DNA of 64,000 bases, taken from NCBI GenBank assembly GCA_019633425.1, contig WSUB01000001.1:744001-808000 (forward strand), read 5' to 3'. Source of the stretch: Tulasnella sp. 424 (taxonomy: Eukaryota > Basidiomycota > Agaricomycetes > Cantharellales > Tulasnellaceae). A program made the translations under genes and the position numbers. Below, piece by piece: positions 48,952 through 59,690 of this stretch. Position 1 is the stretch's first letter. Every line of letters starts with the position of its first letter. A model generated the notes under the pieces. That model worked only from the letters and a program-made list of their open reading frames with translations, was not told the DNA's origin and did no database searches.

Positions 48952-50919
48952 TGGCTAGTTGCTCCAAGGGCGCTTTGCTATCTGCGACGAAGCTACTTCA
49001 CTCGCCACAAAATGCTCACCGTTTGGCCAGTGCTGCCCTTGGGTTAAAAATAGCAATCCAAGCCGGGCCTTCCTCCGTCCGAAGAGCAGCAACAGTGGCA
49101 GGGCCGAATAAACCAGACGCGAAAGGCCCAAAGGATCGACCGGTAGACGATCGTAAAGGCAAAACGGGTGATCTCAAGCCATCTCAGCGTCGCTATGCAC
49201 TGCTGCGTCGACCGGACGTCACGACTGGACATGAGCGCCCTTCTCAACGGCCGTACGGAGTCGCAATGCAAGTTGAAAAGGTCCTCAAAACAGGCCAGCT
49301 TGAGGATGCAGTAAAAATGGTGTCATCTGCACCTATTTCGTCTCAAAATACGGTGGTCTGGACCTTATTGGTGAAGCAGGCTTTCGCAGATGGGTTGCCA
49401 AATCGAGCATTTAAGCTATTTAGCGACGTGAGTGGGCTTTTCTACAGGATGGTGCACAATCTAAACAGTATTCATATAGATGAAAAAGCGAGGCTTCCAA
49501 CCTACCTCGCGGACCTACGCCACTATCTTCTCGGGGTACAACCAATTATCGGACTCTGAGCTCACAGACAAGCAATGGGAGCGGGTCGAAGGCCTCTGGG
49601 AACAGTACCAGAGCTACCTCGAATCGGTTCGCTCTCAAGAAGATCAGGATATTGTTCTGCATCATTCCTCTCGCCACGACAACATCCTATCGCCATACGT
49701 TCCCTTCCTGGAGCTCCTTGGGAGGCGAGGCCTTCATGATCGCATCATGCCCTTGTTCGAAGAATTGGCGGAATCTCATCTTGCTCAGGACAAATACGTC
49801 TGTACGACGTTCCTGTTGCAAATCGCTCAACGTACGACCCTTGGCGGGAGGGAGGCCGATATTGAGGACGTGTACGTGCAAAACGCCGAGGACACCCAAG
49901 CCATTGCCAGCAAGATGCAAGCTGCTGGGGTGGTCGACTCCTTTGCTCTGACCGCCATTCTACGGGGTCTGATAAAAGGAACGGAGCAGCATCACCAGTT
50001 CGGATACGACTTGGTCATTGCGACAGTAGGCGACATTTCAAAACCGGACGAGATGATCAAGGCCAAAGCTCCAGCCTCCGTTAAGCTCGAACACCGTTTA
50101 CTGGACCTAATCCTCGAGCTCTGTTGCGTGACGCGCAAGTATGACGTGGCATTGAACCTCTTCGATGGTTTGAAACAAACTCCAGCGAAGAGAATCTTGA
50201 CACGCAGTCATGTCGACTACGCGCTCGATGCCCTCGCGTACCAAGCCGCCGAAGTGGAGCAAGCCGCTTCGTTAGCTACCGAGAAGTTCCAAAAAGATGG
50301 AGAATCGGCAACGGAGACCAATTCATCAACGAACCTTAAAATTTTCTCCCAGCGTGCGTTGGAGATCCTGGAATACGCCGTCATTCAAGGGTACGGTACC
50401 CACCCGATGGATATACTCCCGAACCGAGCAACGTACAACCGAGTCCTTGTCACAGCATGGCGATGTGGTGATTGGGAATCAGCTGCTCGCGCCGTGGAAC
50501 TCATGACAGGTCTCGACCTCTCCCAATTCCGCCAACCCCGCAGTCCATCCTGGTTCAAACGGAATATCACTCCTCAAAAGTCTACGGACAAGGTCATTAG
50601 CCTCGATGCTCAAAGCATGGGTTACCTCGTGCGCACAGCCAACAGGTTACGGGACAACAGTGCAATAAGAGTGGCGGTCCGCCTGTTCGATTACTGTAGT
50701 TTCGGCGCGTTCTTCCCACTTCCTGGAAAAGCGGCGCGGCGGTTGGGCACCCCAGTACGAACCATGGATGGGTTTTATCAGTTCAAGCTTGCGGCAGCAA
50801 TTCAAGAGAGCGCGATCGTCCTCATGGACACTCAGCTTACTCCGGAACAACGCGCGGACTATAAAGCTCTCCTGGAGCAGGTGAAGGAGGTTAAGGAGAA
50901 GTTGAAGGTCCACGAGTAA
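48952..50919 (+). CDS. PPR-like mitochondrial RNA-binding protein
   Basis: Probable pentatricopeptide-repeat protein of mitochondrial RNA metabolism or translation. The N-terminus (MASCSKGALLSATKLLHSPQ) has basic and hydroxylated residues and few acids, as in mitochondrial presequences. PPR-like helical pairs can be read at WTLLVKQAFADGLPNRAFKL, then after one intron MKKRGFQPTSRTYATIFSGY, and at PYVPFLELLGRRGLHDRIMP, DLILELCCVTRKYDVALNLF and RATYNRVLVTAWRCGDWESA. The C-terminus is helical and charged (EQVKEVKEKLKVHE). About 640 residues in two exons, unusually few introns for this window. It resembles the fungal Dmr1/Ccm1 and PTCD groups, but I cannot assign an orthologue. Confidence 0.75.
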
Positions 50920-51103
50920 TCAGTTGACCTCCGATAGTTCGAGACCGATGTAACTTTATGGATTATTGCTCATATGTTTGTTCTAACGTCTGGGCAGAGC
51001 GAGATCTGTGCTGTAGAGAGGGCGAGTAGGACGAATGCATTCAAGAACAACATGAGCGATGAAAAGTTCAATCAAATGGGATGCAAGTCTACAATATAAT
51101 CGA

Positions 51104-52283
51104 TTAATCCTTCTTCTCTTCCTCCTTGTCATCCACCTTGACGGCCTCAACCTCCTTAGTCAAGCCAGCGACGTCCTTGTCTTCTTCAGTGGCATCGTCC
51201 GCCTTTGTCTCCGTTGACGCAGGCGCAGCCTCTTCCTCCTTAGCAGCCGAATCGGAGGTTGCGGGTGCTGTTGATGGAGCGGCAGCCTCTTCCTTCTTCT
51301 CCGCATTCTCCTCTGGTGACTCCTCTGGCTTCGCTTCCTCAGTCTTTGGAGCTTCTGCACTGGATGCTGCTGCTGCCGCGTCGTTGTGCTGCGCTTTCTC
51401 AAATGCCTCCTTGAAGAGGTTGGCATCTGATTTCATAGTATACATGAATATTGGCGCGCATTACGGTCTCCATGGCACGTTACTTACTATCGGAGTTTGC
51501 GAAACGGATTGCGAGTGTCTCGGCTTGAGGCTCGCCGTCCGAGATGTCAGCAGCAACTTTCCAGACCCAGCTCCTGTCCGATCCAATATTTGGCTGAAGC
51601 TTCATGTCAGCGGTAACTGAAAGCAGAAGAGAATTGGGTAAGCGCCATAGCATAAAAGGTTGGAGATGCGAGTCGACTCACCAAGATGGTTGGCGCAAAC
51701 CTTCAAAGTCTTGTCTCGCCTCATTACAAGACGGACTTTCTTCGTCTGCTTATGCTCCAGAAGACGGACTTCTCCTGTCCCTCTTTCCTTCCATTCGGCG
51801 TTTACACTGTCGAAGCGGAAGAGCTTCGCGCGCCTGATCAGGCCCGGGGCCGGGTTGGTTAGTGTTCGATCACGTTCAAGCACCACTAAACCTACATCTT
51901 GAAAAGAACATCCTCATCTTCTTCATGAGTCTTTGAATCAACCTGCTCCGTGAGCTTGATCACGGGCTCGAAGTGTCCTCCGGTATCTTCCTCCTCCTAC
52001 ATAGGGAAAGTTCACAAAGGGGTCCAAAGTCGATCGAGTCAGCGCGCTATTCGAGCAACGAAACATCGGAAAGATAACGTAGAGGAACGTCTGAAGAGGC
52101 CAGGCTGAAGTATTGGAAGCAGGATGCCTCGTCTGAGAATACACCTCCGCGCCAACCAGGAAAGCAGACGCGACTTGAGCGCGCCGACGCCATATCGCGA
52201 CATTTGTGCTAGTCTTTCCCAGAGTCATCAAGAAGAAAGTGTCCTCCACCGACCTTGTGGACGTTCTCAGCGTTGTCGGCCAT
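51104..52283 (-). CDS. YRB1: Ran-binding protein 1
   Basis: Cytosolic co-factor that binds RanGTP and helps RanGAP dissolve export complexes after nuclear export. Exon 1 (52283-52254) codes only [10 protein letters not shown] and is followed by a 257-nt intron (52253-51997), far longer than its neighbours. The Ran-binding domain follows: [100 protein letters not shown] and [11 protein letters not shown]. The C-terminal tail of about 95 residues is Ala/Glu/Lys-rich and acidic, ending KEEEKKD. The core is sure; the tiny first exon is inferred from the usual N-terminus and its in-frame phase. It shares a 203-bp promoter region with EMP24. Confidence 0.9.
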
Positions 52284-52486
52284 GGATTGATGTGTGTAGG
52301 ATGCGGATGGAGGAAGAAAGGGCGAGTGGTGGATGGAGAGGAAGTCGAGGTGAAGGGTTGAGGCCCTGACCTTTCAATCTTGCCTGGCAAATTCGAACAT
52401 TCGACGGACGCGCCGTTTGTCGCTTGACCACCACGACATCCAACGACCACACTCCTCGCTACAAAGCCCCCAACTGTTAAACCAAA

Positions 52487-53387
52487 ATGATCCTTCGATC
52501 GACGACTGCTACGTTCAAGCTTCTGCTGGCATTTTCTCTGCTTTGGAACCTCGCTCAGGCCCACCGCGTAGACCTGCCAGCATCCAAGAAGGAATGCTTC
52601 TTCGAAGACTTGCATGCTAACGACAAAGTGAGACTGCTTTGCCACTCCTGAGCACGAACTATGGATCTGAGAACGATCGCAACTTAGATGACTGTGACCT
52701 TCCAAACTGGGGGTAGCGGCAACTTGGACATTGACTTCTGGGTGAGGCACTGCCGACGTCACCATTGTTGTCTGGCACGAGCACTCACCCAGAAATAGCT
52801 GAAAGACCCATTAGGTGGCACCATCACAAAGCACGACCGGCAGAGCACCGGAAGTGCCACCATAACAGCTGACAAGGATGGTCGTTACGTGTACTGCTTC
52901 TCAAACGAGATGAGCACGGTGTCGGACAAGGAAGTTAGGTAGGTGAACCTCCCCAGGTTGTTTAGGGACTCAGCACTCATGACGAGTCTAGTTTCAACGT
53001 TCATGGCGTGATTTACGTTGCAGACGAAGGTGCGCTGTCTTGCTTATCTGCGTGTATGGTTCGACGACTAACGCAAGGCGATGCGGCATAGGTGTCGTCG
53101 CCCCAATTGAACGGGAAATTCGGAATCTTGCTATTGGCCTACAGTCGGTTAAGGACGAGCAGGAGTACATTGTCGTTCGCGAGCGAACGCACCGTAACAC
53201 CGCGGAATCGACAAATGATCGGGTCAAATGGTGGAGCATAGCGCAGACGATCCTACTATTCGCCGTTTGTGGTTGGCAAATATACTATCTGCAGGTGAGT
53301 CAGCCGGGGTGCGTGCCTGATAATGGTTTGAGCTAACGTCCATCCGTTATATCTCAGTCTTTCTTCGAAGTGAAGAGGGTTATATAG
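52487..53387 (+). CDS. EMP24: p24 family cargo receptor, beta type (Emp24/TMED2)
   Basis: Type I membrane protein of COPII/COPI vesicles that sorts GPI-anchored and other cargo between ER and Golgi. Signal peptide MILRSTTATFKLLLAFSLLW, then the GOLD domain with its two cysteines (KKECFFEDLHANDK and GRYVYCFSNEMS), FQTGGSGNLDIDFW and KHDRQSTGSATITADKDG. A coiled coil follows (PIEREIRNLAIGLQSVKDEQ, YIVVRERTHRNTAESTNDRV), then one TM helix (WWSIAQTILLFAVCGWQIYY). The cytosolic end SFFEVKRVI has the FF COPII signal and matches the TMED2/Emp24 branch, not Erv25. At least six introns split about 200 residues. Confidence 0.9.
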
Positions 53388-53912
53388 CTGCTTCTTTATG
53401 ACATTATTTCTGCCACAAGCTTGAATTCTTCCTATTATGCCAATCGAAACTCACGAAAGGGCGGAATAACGAACCCAGTTCCTTTCAATGAGCTCCTGGA
53501 AAACCTTAACAGTCGGTGCTGGACCGCAAGTCTGCGTAAGTTCCAAGCAGAGGGATTTCAGGCTAAGGGCACAGATAGACTCAAGCGCGGATGGAGATCG
53601 GAACAGCAACCTGTGGTAGTCTTCGTTCAAATCTCGAAGCGGTTCAAGCCAGACATGGCCGGTTTCCAAATGTGTAACCCCTGGAGCGTTTGCCTTCGAC
53701 ATGCCAGCAGTGTTTTGGTGGGTTTCGCTTTGCCCGAGCCCCTATTTGTGGTGCCGAGCGTTTAGACCTCAGGTTCTGGATATTGCCCATTCCACGCCGA
53801 CCATGCCACCACAGGAGCGAAGCACGGCTGGCAGCTGTAGTCTACTCGATATTTCAACAATTCCTCCTATCTAGGCTTTATCAGCGCGTTTACATCTCTG
53901 CAAACTGACAGC
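53388..53912. other. Intergenic region before the methyltransferase array
   Basis: 525 bp between EMP24 and the first repeat unit. I see no gene, and no similarity by eye to the repeat units that begin near 53913. Confidence 0.45.
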
Positions 53913-53957
53913 GATTTACTGTATGCCATTGAACGCCCAGAAGTTTTTGTCCCTGCG

Positions 53958-53964
53958 TATTAAA
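53958..53964 (+). promoter_or_regulatory. TATA-like TATTAAA before methyltransferase copy 1
   Basis: TATTAAA lies 177 bp before the copy 1 ATG. The same element stands in copy 3 (57903-57909), while copy 2 has TATCAAA (55932-55938). The distance is long for a TATA box unless a leader of about 100 nt is used. Confidence 0.35.
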
Positions 53965-54134
53965 GTGTACTGTGCAAGGTGACCTTCGCCGCACCCCTCT
54001 AGTTCACAACACTGGTATCTTTCTGACCCTTGGGCTGCCACGAGGCACCCAGCACACTTTAAGTATCACCGTTTCCAGTTGCTGCTCTGCCATAGCCGCC
54101 ACTGCAAGTAATTCAGCATCCCAGTTATCTTAGG

Positions 54135-55564
54135 ATGGATAGCAATAACACCAGTTCAAGCAATTCCATGGTGAGGACCAGCTTGCACTACCTCATATAT
54201 ATTGATGTTGGATGATTCACCCCTTCGTCTTACATGAAGTACTCCGACTTACTCGGGCGAACTTTCGCAGCGCAAGGTGCCGCCTACGATTTGCCTGCCG
54301 ATGCTCAAGAACACAGCAGATTGAATATCCAACACGATATGCTGAAGATCGTTGTTGGTGGGCTCTATCCTTCCCCGAATCTCGTGAAGAAGGCCCTAGA
54401 CCCGACGGAGCGCGACCAAAAATGTGGGGTCTTGGATGTCGGGACAGGTTCTGGGATATGGTCAGTCTAAGCTACCTAGTTTATTTTATTATATTTTTGT
54501 GGCTTCGTGTATCTTATACTTCTCTCCATACCAGGGCGACGGAAATGGCTAAGGAGTTTCCTTTTGCTGACGTTGTTGGCATAGATCTGATAGATCCTGT
54601 CAATGCCAAGTAAGCCGGGATACTTGCTTGCCCGTCACGCACTCGATACTCATTACGTTTTCTTAGTGACGTCCCACCCAACTGTCGTTTTGAGATAGGA
54701 GACGCGAACTTCGACTTGGGTCGTTATGCTAAAGTGAAAATAATGCTCTCTAAGAACTATTTGATCCTTTCGCCCCGACTCATGCTGATCTCCGAAACTT
54801 AGGCATTCGATGTCGTTCATATGCGATCCATGACTTCGGGCATAAGGGATTTCAAGGGCGCGCTGTACAACGTTGCTCAGACATTACGACTACAGGGCGT
54901 AATACTTCTTGTATCGCCATCCGCTTTGATATATTCGGAGAAGAAGGAATCTCTAGATAACCAAGAGGAAGGTAAACCTGGATGGTCGGCCATGCGAGCC
55001 CTCAACGACGCAACAATACTTTCGACGCTGTAAGAAATGCCGGCTACTTCGTTCGAGCCTCGTGCGGCCATAATTCATCGTGCCACTAATCCGAATGTTT
55101 AGGAAACGTGGCGGGGCCACCCCAGCAGTAACTGACGATTGGACCAGATGGTTGGCTGAGATGCCCCTTTACACGAACGTCGGCGAGAGCGAGGCCTGGA
55201 TTCCAATGGGACCATGGAGGGAAGGTCCGCCATCATTTGATATTCCAGGCTGATGGCATTTTCTTATGGAAATATGGTTTAGGAATGAATGAATCAGAGC
55301 GCGCTGCAGCGGAGCTTCTAAGGGAGGATGCTCTTAAAGTGATATCGTCCTGGAAGCCCAGGTTGATTGAAGGAGGTTATGACGAAGCTCTCATTGAGCG
55401 TTGGAGCTTAGTGAGTGTTCAGGAAGAGTTAACAGATCTGTCACGTTGACTGACCTGCCCTTAAGGCTGCACAGAAGGAGCTGAATGCGATGGAGCCGAA
55501 ACTGTACATGCGATGGAGGTTTGCTTGGGCAACCAGGACTCCGGAGCCATGGTCTCCGCTCTGA
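54135..55564 (+). CDS. Class I SAM-dependent methyltransferase, array copy 1
   Basis: Small-molecule or protein methyltransferase of the fungal UMTA/LaeA-like type; substrate unknown. Exon 1 codes MDSNNTSSSNSM. After the intron: YSDLLGRTFAAQGAAYDLPA, DAQEHSRLNIQHDMLKIVVG. SAM motif I is CGVLDVGTGSGIW, the acidic loop FADVVGIDLIDP, then NCRFEIGDANFDLGRYA, and the post-motif helix AFDVVHMRSMTSGIRDFKGA. Later blocks: LRLQGVILLVSPSALIYSEK, WLAEMPLYTNVGESEAWIPM, GPWREGMNESERAAAELLRE and the ending RWRFAWATRTPEPWSPL. About 330 residues with eight short introns, all with GT and AG ends and conserved in the other copies. All joins stay in frame, so the gene looks intact. It is the most diverged copy at its 5' half. 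Confidence 0.87.
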
Positions 55565-56107
55565 GACAGCTCCCCGGACCGACAGAAGGTACACGTTCAT
55601 TCTCAATGTCCCGTAAAAATCGCAGATGAAATGAAATGTCCAATCGTCGTCTCGCCAATTCGAAGTCGGTCGGTCAAGCTCTATCCTCCCAGAGAACGTG
55701 GCCGGCCAGATCTAAAACCAGATCTCCCATTGCCGGACGGAGGAAACGGAAGACGTATCGTTCCAAAATCGAGCGCGCATAGATAAGGATTTGGGCTATG
55801 GACATGCAGTGGGCGAGAAGGTTCAGTGGCCGAGTACCAATTTGCCTTGGACAGGAAAACGATGGAAGAGAAGCTGGTTGGTATTTCATAATTTATTGCA
55901 TGCCATCGAAAGCCCGGAAGCTGTCCTTGCGTATCAAAGGGTACGGGTGGGGTGACCTTCGCGCACCCACTCCGGTCCACAACACTAGTATCACTCTGAC
56001 CGTTAGACTGCCACGAGTCACCCAGCGCACATTAAGTGTCGCCGTTTCCAGCCGCTGCCCTGTCATAGCCGCCACTGAGAGTAACCTAGCACCCCAGTTA
56101 TCTTTGG

Positions 56108-57539
56108 ATGGATAGCACTAACACGAATTCGAGCAACCCTATGGTGAGGACCGGCTTGCACTACCGATCGATGTTGGACGATTCACGCATTGCCTTTCCC
56201 CGAAGTACCGCGACGTACTTGGACGAACATTCGCAGCACAAGGTGCCACCTACGCCTTGCCCGCCGATGCTCAAGAACACAGTAGATTGATCATCCAACA
56301 CAATATGCTAAAGATCGTTGTCGGTGGGCTCTATCCTTCCCCGGATCTCGTGAAGAAGGCCCTAGACCCCGCGCAGCGTGATCAAAAATGCGGAGTCTTG
56401 GATATTGGGACAGGCTCCGGGATATGGTAAGTCTAGGTCTAAGTTACCTGGCTTATTTTGCTGTATTCTTGCTGCTTCGTGCCTTATACGTCTCTTCGCA
56501 CTAGGGCGATGGAAATGGCCAAGGAGTTTCCTTTGGCCGACGTTGTTGGCATGGATCTAGTAGATCCTGTCAATGCCAAGTAAGCCGGGATATCTGCTTG
56601 TCGCTCATGTACCCAATATTCACCCCGGTTACTTAGTGACATCCCGGCCAACTGCCGTTTTGAGATAGGGGACGCGAACCTCGACTTGGGTCGTTATGCC
56701 ACAGTAAGGACACTGCTCTCCAAGAATTATTTGTTCTTTTCGCCGCGACTTACGCTGACGTATGAAACCTAGGCATTCGATGTCGTTCATATGCGATCCG
56801 TGGCGTCAGGCATAAAGGATTACAAGGGCACGCTGCACAACGTTGCTCAGACATTACGGCCACAGGGCGTCATACTTCTTGTATCACCGGGCGCGGGGAT
56901 ATATTCGGAGAAGAAGCAATCTCTGGAGAGCCAAGAGGAAGGTAAACCTGTATGGTCGGCCATGCAAGCCCTCAACCAAGCAACAAGACTTTCGTCACGG
57001 TGAGAAATGCCGGCTATTTCGTTCAAGCCTCTTGCGGCCATAATCGAATGTGCTGCCAGTCTGACTGTTATTATTTAGGAAACGAGGCGGGTCCACCGGA
57101 GCTATAACTAACGATTGGACCAGATGGTTGGCTGAGATGCCCTTTTACACGAACGTCGGCGAGAGCGAGGTCTGGATTCCTATGGGACCATGGAGGGAAG
57201 GTCCGCCATCATTTGATATTCCAGGCTGATGGCATTTCTCATGGAAATGTGGTTTAGGAATGAATGAGTCGGAACGCACTGCAGCGGAGCTTTTAAGGGA
57301 GGATGCTCTTGAAGTAATATCGTCCTGGAAGCCCAGGTTGATTGAAGGAGGCTATGACGAAGCTCTCGTCGAGCGTTGGAGCTTAGTGAGTGCTCAGGAA
57401 GAGTTAACATATCTGTCATGTTAACTGACCTGCCCTTAAGGCTGCACGGGAGGAGCTGAATGCGATGGAGCCGAAACTGTACATGCGATGGAGGTTTGCT
57501 TGGGCGACCAGGACTCCGGAGCCATGGTCTCCGCTCTGA
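56108..57539 (+). CDS. Class I SAM-dependent methyltransferase, array copy 2
   Basis: Same gene plan as copy 1: MDSTNTNSSNPM, then YRDVLGRTFAAQGATYALPA, motif I CGVLDIGTGSGIW, ADVVGMDLVDP, NCRFEIGDANLDLGRYAT, AFDVVHMRSVASGIKDYKGT, LRPQGVILLVSPGAGIYSEK, WLAEMPFYTNVGESEVWIPM, GPWREGMNESERTAAELLRE and RWRFAWATRTPEPWSPL. The intron before KRGG uses GTGAGA where copies 1 and 3 have GTAAGA, so codon 'SR' replaces 'TL' at that border. All exons stay open. Its upstream TATA-like element reads TATCAAA, unlike its sisters. The substrate is unknown, and no biosynthetic backbone gene (PKS, NRPS, terpene synthase) lies within the window. Confidence 0.87.
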
Positions 57540-57931
57540 GACAGCTTCCCGGACCGACAGAAGGTATACGTTCATTCCCGATGTTCCGTGAAACCCGCAG
57601 ATGAAATGAAATGTACAATCGTTGTCTCGCTGATTCGAAGTCGGCCGGCCTAGCTCCAGGCTCCCGGTGAACGTGGCCAGCCGGATCTAAAACCAGCTCT
57701 TCCATTGCTGAAGGGAGGAAATGGAAGACGTATCATTCCGAATTTGAGCGCGCACAGATAAAGGTTTGGGCTGTGGACATGGGCGAGAAGGTTCTGTGGC
57801 CTAGTGCCAAATTTGCCTTGGACAGGAAAACGATGGAAGAGAAGCTGGTTGGTATTTCATAGTTTACTGCATGCCATCGAAAGCCCAGAAGTCGTCCTTG
57901 CGTATTAAAGTGTACGGGTGGGGTGACCTTC

Positions 57932-58008
57932 GCGCACCCACTCCGGTCCACAACACTAGTATCACTCTGACCGTTAGACTGCCACGAGTCACCCAGCGCA
58001 CATTAAGT
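57932..58008 (+). repeat. 77-bp sequence at left edge of the assembly gap
   Basis: Identical, base for base, to 58109-58185 on the other side of the N run. It belongs to the promoter part of the repeat unit. Confidence 0.95.
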
Positions 58009-58108
58009 NNNNNNNNNNNNNNNNNNNNNNNNNNNNNNNNNNNNNNNNNNNNNNNNNNNNNNNNNNNNNNNNNNNNNNNNNNNNNNNNNNNNNNNNNNNN
58101 NNNNNNNN
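58009..58108. other. Assembly gap of 100 N
   Basis: Exactly 100 N, the customary placeholder for a scaffold gap of unknown size. It falls in the intergenic part of the repeat unit between copies 2 and 3. No coding sequence of the visible copies is interrupted. Confidence 0.98.
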
Positions 58109-58185
58109 GCGCACCCACTCCGGTCCACAACACTAGTATCACTCTGACCGTTAGACTGCCACGAGTCACCCAGCGCACATTAAGT
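58109..58185 (+). repeat. 77-bp sequence at right edge of the assembly gap
   Basis: Second copy of the sequence at 57932-58008. In the unit between copies 1 and 2 this stretch occurs only once, so the duplication is specific to the gap. Confidence 0.95.
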
Positions 58186-58255
58186 ATCGCCGTTTCCAGC
58201 CGCTGCCCTGTCATAGCCGCCACCGCAAGTGTCCCAGTGTCCCAGTTATCTTAGG

Positions 58256-59690
58256 ATGGATGGCACCACCACGAATTCGAGCAACCCTATGGTCAGGACG
58301 AGCTGGCACTGTATATCAATGTCGGATGATTCACGCATTGCGTTTACACGAAGTACTCCGACGTACTTGGACGAACTTTCGCAGCACAATGTGCCATCTA
58401 CCACTTTCCTGCCGATGCTCAAGAACACAGCAGATTGAACGTCCAACACGATATGCTGAAGATCGTTGTCGGTGGGCTCTATGCTTCCCCCGATCTCGTG
58501 AAGAAGGCCCTAGACCCCGTGCAGCGTGATCGAAAATGCGGAGTCTTGGATATTGGGGCGGGCTCCGGGATATGGTAGGTCTAGGTCTAAGTTACCTAGC
58601 TTATTTAGTCGTATTTTTGCTGCTTCGTGCATCTTATACGTCTCTTCGCACCAGGGCGATGGAAATGGCCAAGGAGTTTCCTTTGGCTGACGTTGTTGGC
58701 ATGGATCTAGTAGATCCTGTCAGTGCCAAGTAAGCCGGGATATCTGCTTGTCGATCATGCACCCAACATTCATCCCGTTTACCTAGTGACATCCCGCCTA
58801 ACTGCCGTTTTGAGATAGGGGACGCGAACCTCGACTTGGGTCGTTACGCCACGGTAAGGACACTGCTCTCCAAGAATTATTCAATCTTTTCGCCGCGACT
58901 CACGCTGATATCTGAAACCTAGGCATTTGACGTCGTTCATATGCGATCCGTGGCGTCAGGCATAAAGGATTTCAAGGGCGCGCTGCACAACGTTGCTCAG
59001 ACATTACGGCCACAGGGCGTCATACTTCTTGTATCGCCGGCCCCGTCGATATATTCGGAGAAGAAGGAATCCCTGGAGAACCAAGAGGAAGGCAAACCTG
59101 TATGGTCGGCCATGCAAGCCCTCAACGACGCAACAATACTTTCGACACTGTAAGAAATGCCGGCTATTTCGTTCGAGCCTCGTGCGGCCATAATTCATTG
59201 TGCCACTAATCCGAATGTTATCCTTCAGGAAACGGGGCGGGGCCACCCCAGCAATGACTGACGATTGGGCCAGATGGCTGGCTGAGATGCCCCTTTACAC
59301 GAACGTCGGCGAGAGCGAGGCCTGGATTCCAATGGGACCATGGAGGGAAGGTCCGCCATCATTTGATATTCCAGGTTGATGGCATTTTCTCATGGAAATG
59401 TGGTTTAGGAATGAACGAGTCGGAACGCGCTGCAGCGGAGCTTCTAAGGGATGATGCTCTTAAAATAATATCGTCCTTTAAGCCCAAGTTGATTGAAGGA
59501 GGTTATGATGAAGCTCTCATTGAGCGTTGGAGCTTAGTGAGTGTTCAGGAAGAGTTGACATATCCGTCATGTTGACTGATCTGCCCTTAAGGCTGCACGG
59601 GAGGAGCTGAATGCGATGGAACCGAAACTGTACATGCGATGGAGGTTTGCTTGGGCAACCAGGACTCCGGAGCCATGGGCTCCGCTCTGA
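58256..59690 (+). CDS. Class I SAM-dependent methyltransferase, array copy 3
   Basis: Same structure as copies 1 and 2: MDGTTTNSSNPM, YSDVLGRTFAAQCAIYHFPA, motif I CGVLDIGAGSGIW (Ala for Thr), ADVVGMDLVDPVSA, NCRFEIGDANLDLGRYAT, AFDVVHMRSVASGIKDFKGA, LRPQGVILLVSPAPSIYSEK, WLAEMPLYTNVGESEAWIPM, GPWREGMNESERAAAELLRD and RWRFAWATRTPEPWAPL. All eight introns are kept and all exons are open. Its 5' half agrees with copy 2 and much of its 3' half with copy 1, so it looks like a product of gene conversion or unequal crossing-over. Whether the three enzymes share a substrate cannot be told from sequence. Confidence 0.87.

Noticed and set aside
57864..58254. Frames running through the N block between methyltransferase copies 2 and 3
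   Set aside because: They exist only because N triplets contain no stops, and the 77-bp duplication is translated twice.
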